Shown here: positions 9,701 through 11,364 of the stretch, one piece after another
Layout of the letters: each line of letters opens with the position of its first letter
How positions within the stretch are numbered: position 1 is the stretch's first letter
Source: Chromera velia
Lineage: Eukaryota; Sar; Chromeraceae
Direction: 5' to 3'
DNA length: 11,364 nt
NCBI GenBank assembly: GCA_018398765.1
Contig: JAHBMJ010003355.1
Location: 1-11,364, forward strand
Made by a program: the position numbers and the translations under genes
Notes under the pieces: model-generated
What the model was told of the DNA's origin: nothing
Databases searched by the model: none
What the model saw: only the letters and a program-made list of their open reading frames with translations

Positions 9701-11364
9701 CACTTTAGAGGACGAGGAAGAGGAAGAAGAAGCGACAATGGGGGAGGAAGGTGAGACCGTCGAAGATGATGAGAGAAGTGAGCGGACAGAGCAGAGTAAA
9801 ACGACTGACAAAGAAGAAGCCCGCAGAGCAAACAAGAAGAGGGAGCAAGAGTCGCTGAGAAGATCGAAGTCCAAGAGTCTTACAAAGCGAAAAAGGAGAG
9901 GAGACGATGATGGATTGACGGATGCCCTGTACATTCCCCCGTTCAACGGGAAGGCGAGAGGATTCCTCGTCACAGTCCTCACGGAGGCATTGGAGTATTC
10001 ATTAATTGACCTGCAGTCCCCCCTTGTCGCAGCCGACTGGCTGGAGTTTCTCGCGCGAATCGTTTTTGCCGACATCCAACGCAAACCCCAGTTAGTCGGA
10101 GTCGGGACCATTGCCGGGAGAGCAGCAACGGATGCAGCCAAAGGACAGAGACAGCAAGACGGAGACAGAGCACTCGACTTTGACTGTGCCCGTGCCGCCC
10201 GGATGGTCCTAGAGGGCGACCCGAAAGCCGCCCGAAAGCAGGAGACCCAGGAGGTCTCGATCGGTGCGGCTCGAAACTTCCTCAGAACAGATTTCAGAGG
10301 GGGGTTAGAGAAAATTCGGGCCGAAGGAAGAGTCCCTATTGACTCCGAGACAGGCCTCGTAAACCGATCGATTTCCCAGACCCCTTCCCAAGCAGCAATC
10401 ACTGAGGGCGCTCCTAGGCCCCATGCAGAAAAAGAAATCGTTGCGGGCGGAAGGAGAGCTGCCGTCATCGGCGCACCAATGCTCCTTCAACCCCGACAGC
10501 GCCCGGAAGCCTCGAAGAAGAAAGCAGCGGAGGCCGCCCTTCTCCAGTCTCCTCTTGAGGCAATCACCCGAGAATTTTTGGGAGACGCATCGGAGGGGGG
10601 ATTTGACTTTGGCCGTTCCGAATCTGAATTAATCGGGGGGGCTGGTAGAGAGAGCGCAGATGGAACGGGAAGAGCCTCGGAAATGGAGGGGGCACGACGG
10701 ACGTCCTTCGATCAATCTGTTGATTTGTCACTGACTTCGGGGGGGGGAACCGCGTTCTCACTTCCCACCGAAATGTTTGCTGAGATTGAGCGTCGCCGAG
10801 AGTTGGCCTGTTGGGCAGGTGTCCTTCCTGCTGTGGCTGCTCGGTGGGCAAAACAGTCTGTCGTGAGGGGTGTCACGGCAAGCGCGTTCCGGTTCCGTCT
10901 GCGCAGATATGTGGAAGCGCTGCGGAGTCGCTGGGCAGACAGGAGTTTTGGCACCCGTCAGTTGCAGGGGCTCGGGGAGGCGACGGGAATTCTCGCCCAT
11001 CAGCTTGCCCCCCAGAGTGTCTGGGACGGTCTCGCTGGGGCGGAAGGTGCCGAGTCTTCGGACGAGGACGAAGGGCTGGTTCCCCTTCTCCGTGAGTGGG
11101 AAGAGAAAACAAAGAAGCAGCGGATTGCAGAGAAAGAGGCAGAGAAGAGAAAGAAAATGGAGAGGGAAGGGGGGAGTCCGAGCGCGTCACCTTCGACCAC
11201 CCGCCATCTGATGGTGGCAAGGCGGGCAGGGGAGGAAGCGGGGGAAGAGGCGGAAGAGGAGGGGGGGGGGTCTGCAGGGGAAGAAAATGTGACACAGAAG
11301 CAGGCTGCTGCCGCGGCAGCCTCAGGGGGGTTGAGTATGAGTGAGAGGCAGAAGGAGAGAGAAG
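208..11364 (+). CDS. Large Cys-rich GCC2/GCC3-repeat, multi-pass membrane protein (partial at both ends, 18 exons)
   Basis: Proposed join: 208-748, 998-1356, 1653-1850, 2034-2640, 2844-3087, 3304-3589, 3994-4155, 4310-4475, 4731-4883, 5020-5952, 6146-6369, 6589-6912, 7081-7390, 7645-7746, 7996-8090, 8261-8587, 8796-8871, 9033 to the edge. All introns are GT-AG and the frame stays open for 2,479 codons. Residues 1 to about 1245 form an ectodomain of GCC2/GCC3 (ephrin-receptor-like) Cys repeats with at least ten NxS/T sequons. Residues of about 1246-1791 hold nine proposed membrane helices. Residues 1792-2479 form a charged tail. Nine helices put the repeats outside and the tail inside, and the basic loops (around 1465-1485 and 1609-1670) then fall on the cytosolic side. 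This architecture is known in protist surface proteins, including apicomplexan CRMPs. The ligand and activity are unknown. The start codon, any signal peptide and the stop lie outside the window. It could instead be another GCC2/GCC3 receptor family of algae or stramenopiles. Confidence 0.85.
998..1356 (+). CDS. Exon 2: Cys-rich repeats (residues 181-299)
   Basis: The acceptor is TTTGTGCAG|GTG at 997/998. Joining exon 1 to exon 2 restores RACEVGSFCPG, a typical repeat core split by the intron, which strongly supports the junction. Further motifs are SECACPEG and LCLPCPPGTFKDFVGNSPC. One sequon (NVT) is present. The frame would stay open to a TAG at 1412-1414, but the repeat pattern breaks there. 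The donor is ACC|GTCAGT at 1356/1357, within tandem GTCA copies, and joining to 1653 gives CIPCP as the family pattern requires. Phase 2; the intron is 1357-1652. Confidence 0.82.
1357..1364 (+). repeat. Tandem GTCA (2 copies) at donor of intron 2
   Basis: Two perfect GTCA units begin exactly at the splice donor, giving two GT dinucleotides four bases apart (1357 and 1361). Confidence 0.75.
1653..1850 (+). CDS. Exon 3: linker (residues 301-365)
   Basis: The acceptor is TACTTGCAG|ATG at 1652/1653; the A completes a Pro codon and gives CIPCPRRATWLP across the join. The rest is a Cys-poor linker of mixed charge (for example EQAIKVLDRLAIEKD) ending in AVSAC. The donor is TGCAG|GTCAGA at 1850/1851. 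Reading through would hit TGA at 1879-1881. The entry and exit phases are both 2, so skipping this exon would keep the frame. The intron is 1851-2033 and carries a strong T-rich tract before its acceptor. Confidence 0.78.
2034..2640 (+). CDS. Exon 4: repeat fragment with a charged insertion (residues 367-568)
   Basis: The acceptor is CCGTTTCAG|AGAC at 2033/2034, after a long T-rich tract. The exon begins DADVPFIWLCSCFPGDYW, a partial Cys repeat. A low-complexity charged insertion follows at about residues 394-480 (2115-2375), rich in Glu, Lys and Gly (for example TEGGEEEEGR). The Cys pattern resumes with YSCISCADFGYDPDRF and FSQCKARC, with one sequon (NAT). The donor is GAG|GTGAGT at 2640/2641, phase 0. 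Read-through would stop at TAG 2650-2652. The intron is 2641-2843. Confidence 0.83.
2844..3087 (+). CDS. Exon 5: acidic ectodomain linker (residues 569-649)
   Basis: The acceptor is TGTCTGCAG|GAG at 2843/2844. The exon encodes ENSNSTGVHCKSLVFEADRF, then an acidic Asp/Glu/Pro-rich linker and SGVNQSHWHYDEHQAG. Two sequons (NST and NQS) are present. It is nearly free of Cys and may be a spacer between repeat blocks. The donor is GCAG|GTCTGT at 3087/3088, phase 1, the only phase-1 intron in the model. Read-through would stop at TGA 3144-3146. The intron is 3088-3303. Confidence 0.78.
3304..3589 (+). CDS. Exon 6: Cys-rich repeats (residues 651-744)
   Basis: The acceptor is GTCTTGCAG|GAC at 3303/3304; G|GA joins into GHCKLYAAHGIEDSL. 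Motifs are SLCLRAVC, ICTPCPNNHFCAGG and LTQCH, with sequons NQS and NLT. The 3' end is uncertain. A consensus donor GTAAGA lies at 3594 and a weaker GTCTGT at 3590. Only 3590 (phase 2) joins in frame to exon 7, giving QCHNHSD and a new sequon at the join. With 3594, exon 7 would be read out of frame and stop at 4117-4119. The same GTCTGT donor type is used by exon 5. Confidence 0.75.
3590..3993 (+). other. Intron 6 (404 nt, longest intron)
   Basis: This is the longest non-coding stretch in the window. It holds the competing donor GTAAGA at 3594, a T/C-rich body, a 13-nt direct repeat (3878-3890 and 3898-3910) and a CCTG/TGCC-rich pyrimidine run at about 3960-3982 just before the acceptor GTGCAG (3993). 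I found no internal exon that joins in phase with good motifs. Confidence 0.65.
3878..3910 (+). repeat. 13-nt direct repeat in intron 6
   Basis: TCTTCATACGAAT occurs at 3878-3890 and again at 3898-3910, separated by 7 nt. It is probably a small tandem duplication. Confidence 0.85.
3994..4155 (+). CDS. Exon 7: Cys-rich repeat (residues 746-798)
   Basis: The acceptor is GCGTGCAG|TCAT at 3993/3994. The chosen frame gives VLSCQCEDAREF and LCTKCSSGSFKTDRSNS, clear repeat cores; the other frames either contain a stop or lose the Cys pattern. The donor lies at 4155/4156, the first GT of a tandem GTCA array. Phase 2 on both sides. The AA|A join to exon 8 restores SNSKCQSCGPNS. The intron is 4156-4309. 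Confidence 0.8.
4156..4173 (+). repeat. Tandem GTCA (4 copies plus GT) at donor of intron 7
   Basis: The array starts at the exon/intron border. It offers five GT dinucleotides at 4-nt steps (4156, 4160, 4164, 4168 and 4172). Only the first restores the Cys-repeat frame with exon 8. Confidence 0.88.
4310..4475 (+). CDS. Exon 8: Cys-rich repeat (residues 800-854)
   Basis: The acceptor is GGTCTGCAG|ATG at 4309/4310. The exon encodes CQSCGPNSSSTPGTNS and AGCFCNPGTVYAEKG, a textbook GCC2/GCC3 half-repeat with sequon NSS, then a short basic linker ending in LSKRK. The donor is GAAG|GTCGGA at 4475/4476, phase 0. The 3' end is less certain than the 5' end because the linker carries no family motif. 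The intron is 4476-4730. Confidence 0.78.
4731..4883 (+). CDS. Exon 9: Cys-rich repeat (residues 855-905)
   Basis: The acceptor is CAACTTGCAG|CTG at 4730/4731. The core motif is ACLTCPAGMYCPGGL. The donor is CAG|GTCAGC at 4883/4884. Phase 0 on both sides (51 codons), so it could be skipped without a frame change. The intron is 4884-5019, the shortest at 136 nt. Confidence 0.83.
5020..5952 (+). CDS. Exon 10: Pro/basic insertion plus membrane-proximal Cys repeats (residues 906-1216)
   Basis: The acceptor is TTTCTGCAG|GTT at 5019/5020. After a short segment with sequon NLT comes a low-complexity Pro/Lys/Arg-rich insertion at about residues 937-1015 (5113-5349). A possible hidden intron from GTACGT (5115) to CAG (5380) was tested and does not keep the frame, so the insertion is taken as coding. 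Then follow SCQCVEG, ICELCPEGLYKD, QCYCKEG, QCKPCMNGAYCPGSL, HQCPSPESCEGGAVNSC and sequon NFT. The donor GGG|GTCAGT at 5952/5953 is the start of four GTCA copies, phase 0. The intron is 5953-6145. Confidence 0.85.
5953..5968 (+). repeat. Tandem GTCA (4 copies) at donor of intron 10
   Basis: Four perfect GTCA units begin exactly at the donor, giving GT at 5953, 5957, 5961 and 5965. Confidence 0.88.
6146..6369 (+). CDS. Exon 11: last Cys repeat, TM1 and start of TM2 (residues 1217-1290)
   Basis: The acceptor is GTGTGCAG|ACC at 6145/6146. The join gives SCSEGHTGTLCGDCLPGYF followed by KCQRCAENRYG, a repeat placed directly against the membrane. TM1 is at about 1246-1269 (SIGFNAVVCMVVCFLFGAMV). 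After a short charged turn (CSREVRDG), TM2 starts at about 1279 (SPLIFRIILNFI) and continues into exon 12. The donor is GG|GTCAGT at 6369/6370, in a GTCA array, phase 2. The intron is 6370-6588. Confidence 0.85.
6370..6383 (+). repeat. Tandem GTCA (3 copies plus GT) at donor of intron 11
   Basis: Three GTCA units plus GT begin exactly at the donor, in the middle of the TM2 coding segment. Confidence 0.88.
6589..6912 (+). CDS. Exon 12: TM2 end, FNFEC loop and TM3 (residues 1292-1398)
   Basis: The acceptor is GCGTTGCAG|AAC at 6588/6589. The GG|A codon joins the two halves of TM2 (NFIGTVAVLQHFNLG). An amphipathic stretch and the motif NPFLNFNFEC (about 1327-1336) follow, a landmark I know from multi-pass modules that follow GCC2/GCC3 repeats. 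TM3 is at about 1365-1394 (FYLVLPFLLLLGLVGISACL). The donor is AACAG|GTCGGT at 6912/6913, phase 2. The intron is 6913-7080. Confidence 0.83.
7081..7390 (+). CDS. Exon 13: cytosolic basic loop (residues 1400-1502)
   Basis: The acceptor is GTCTCTGCAG|GCG at 7080/7081; AG|G encodes Arg1399. The exon is hydrophilic, with a Gly/Ser/Asn-rich centre and then a strongly basic segment FRRTVRRRFKVQRAFGLF, which by the positive-inside rule should face the cytosol. It ends in the hydrophobic SFVEILGLFFE, leading into TM4. The donor is GAG|GTTCGT at 7390/7391, phase 0. The intron is 7391-7644. Confidence 0.8.
7403..7422 (+). repeat. GGAT microsatellite (5 copies)
   Basis: Five perfect GGAT units lie 12 nt into intron 13. 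This is a simple tandem repeat with no visible function. Confidence 0.9.
7645..7746 (+). CDS. Exon 14: TM4 on a frame-neutral exon (residues 1503-1536)
   Basis: The acceptor is CTTTCTTCAG|GAC at 7644/7645 and the donor is GTGCAG|GTAGGG at 7746/7747. It has exactly 34 codons, phase 0 on both sides. It encodes one membrane helix (VAPLCVAALILLHNTVSAQ) followed by LLKLLDC, a Cys motif that in related modules is followed by a second loop Cys (EISC in exon 16). The intron is 7747-7995. Confidence 0.82.
7996..8090 (+). CDS. Exon 15: Thr/Ala-rich extracellular loop (residues 1537-1567)
   Basis: The acceptor is GTTGCTGTACAG|ACA at 7995/7996. The exon encodes a low-complexity Ser/Ala/Thr run and then VEDTDGFAYELRM. 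The sequence ACACTGACGGATT occurs twice, at 7996-8008 and 8058-8070, so part of the exon may be a small duplication. The donor is ATGAG|GTACGT at 8090/8091, phase 2, and AG|G gives Arg1568. The intron is 8091-8260. Confidence 0.75.
8261..8587 (+). CDS. Exon 16: EISC loop, TM5 and Lys-rich cytosolic loop (residues 1569-1676)
   Basis: The acceptor is TTCCTCGCAG|GTA at 8260/8261. The exon starts YALEISCSSDRYKVF. TM5 with the GIP motif is at about 1586-1608 (ATMGLVMWTIGIPFFVFVL). A loop of about 60 residues follows, dominated by Lys, Ala, Gln and Ser (for example NLKKKMNSKK and KQQEAKEAMRREQAKQQ), probably helical, then FVWSFLWNGYEER. The donor is GAGAG|GTTGGT at 8587/8588, phase 2. Read-through would stop at TGA 8608-8610. 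The intron is 8588-8795. Confidence 0.83.
8796..8871 (+). CDS. Exon 17: RYWWWE motif and TM6 (residues 1678-1702)
   Basis: The acceptor is TACCTGCAG|GTA at 8795/8796, and AG|G gives Arg1677. This small exon (76 nt) encodes RYWWWELMIFARR and the helix ACLLLSVVFFPAS. A Tyr-Trp-Trp-Glu cluster before a helix with Arg residues is a landmark of this multi-pass module, so the exon is convincing despite its size. The donor is CCTCG|GTCAGC at 8871/8872, phase 0. The intron is 8872-9032. Confidence 0.83.
9033..11364 (+). CDS. Exon 18: TM7-TM9 and long cytosolic tail (residues 1703-2479, open at the window edge)
   Basis: The acceptor is TTCTTTGCAG|GTC at 9032/9033. The frame is open for 777 codons to the end of the window. 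TM7 is at about 1707-1726 (IRLIFVLMSSMVFLAGQTM), followed by ASPFDKRSGGVLNGLEFLS, then TM8 at about 1739-1761 and TM9 at about 1771-1791 (GGMLVIGILCLHFYVRAALA). The tail has an acidic run at about 9709-9735, a basic patch at about 9865-9905 (KSKSLTKRKRRG), a hydrophobic helical stretch at 9955-10080 and a second helix-rich, Arg-rich stretch at 10770-11050. It ends in a Glu/Gly/Lys/Ala-rich low-complexity segment. No catalytic domain is recognised. The stop codon is not in the window. Confidence 0.85.

Noticed and set aside
9865-9905. Nuclear-localisation-like basic patch in the tail
   Set aside because: The composition fits, but in a polytopic membrane protein an NLS call is not supportable from sequence alone.
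9698-10468. Antisense open frame of 256 codons opposite exon 18
   Set aside because: It is Ser/Leu-rich, as expected from the complement of Glu/Lys/Arg codons, and the sense frame is open for 777 codons in phase with a clear membrane module.
1-11364. Bacterial operon, phage, CRISPR, tRNA or rRNA content
   Set aside because: No run of adjacent complete ORFs with ribosome-binding sites, no regularly spaced repeats and no recognisable RNA gene; the intron-exon structure is clearly eukaryotic.

Overview
The window reads as one long eukaryotic gene on the + strand, open at both ends. No complete bacterial-style gene, RNA gene, mobile element or CRISPR array is visible. Eighteen coding exons separated by 17 short GT-AG introns (136-404 nt) can be joined in one continuous frame from 208 to the window edge at 11364. 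The join gives 2,479 complete codons, with one split codon at each end. All junctions were chosen by hand from splice signals, phase and protein motifs.

The protein has three parts. (1) Positions 208 to about 6230 encode a large ectodomain rich in Cys pairs and N-glycosylation sequons. It is built from GCC2/GCC3-type (ephrin-receptor-like) repeats such as CPKGFFCVGG, CLPCPPGTFKDFVGNSPC, CLTCPAGMYCPGG and CGDCLPGYF, and is interrupted by a charged insertion (exon 4) and a Pro/basic insertion (exon 10). (2) Positions of about 6230 to 9300 encode a multi-pass membrane module with nine proposed helices and landmark motifs FNFEC, LLDC, EISC, GIP and RYWWWE. (3) Positions of about 9300 to 11364 encode a long, mostly low-complexity, probably cytosolic tail of at least 690 residues that continues beyond the window.

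The organism is probably an alveolate alga, with a chromerid (Chromera or Vitrella type) my best guess. The reasons are the many short introns with tandem GTCA at the donor, the near-balanced base composition, and the joining of GCC2/GCC3 repeats to a multi-pass module, an architecture I know from alveolate and stramenopile protists. A stramenopile is not excluded. In apicomplexans the nearest architecture I recall is the cysteine repeat modular proteins (CRMPs), which act in rhoptry discharge and invasion. A CRMP-like surface receptor in a free-living relative is the most interesting reading, but it is inference.

Second-look points include tandem GTCA arrays sitting exactly on four splice donors, a 4-nt competition between two donors at 3590 and 3594, a frame-neutral exon (7645-7746) that encodes a single membrane helix, and the long tail exon.
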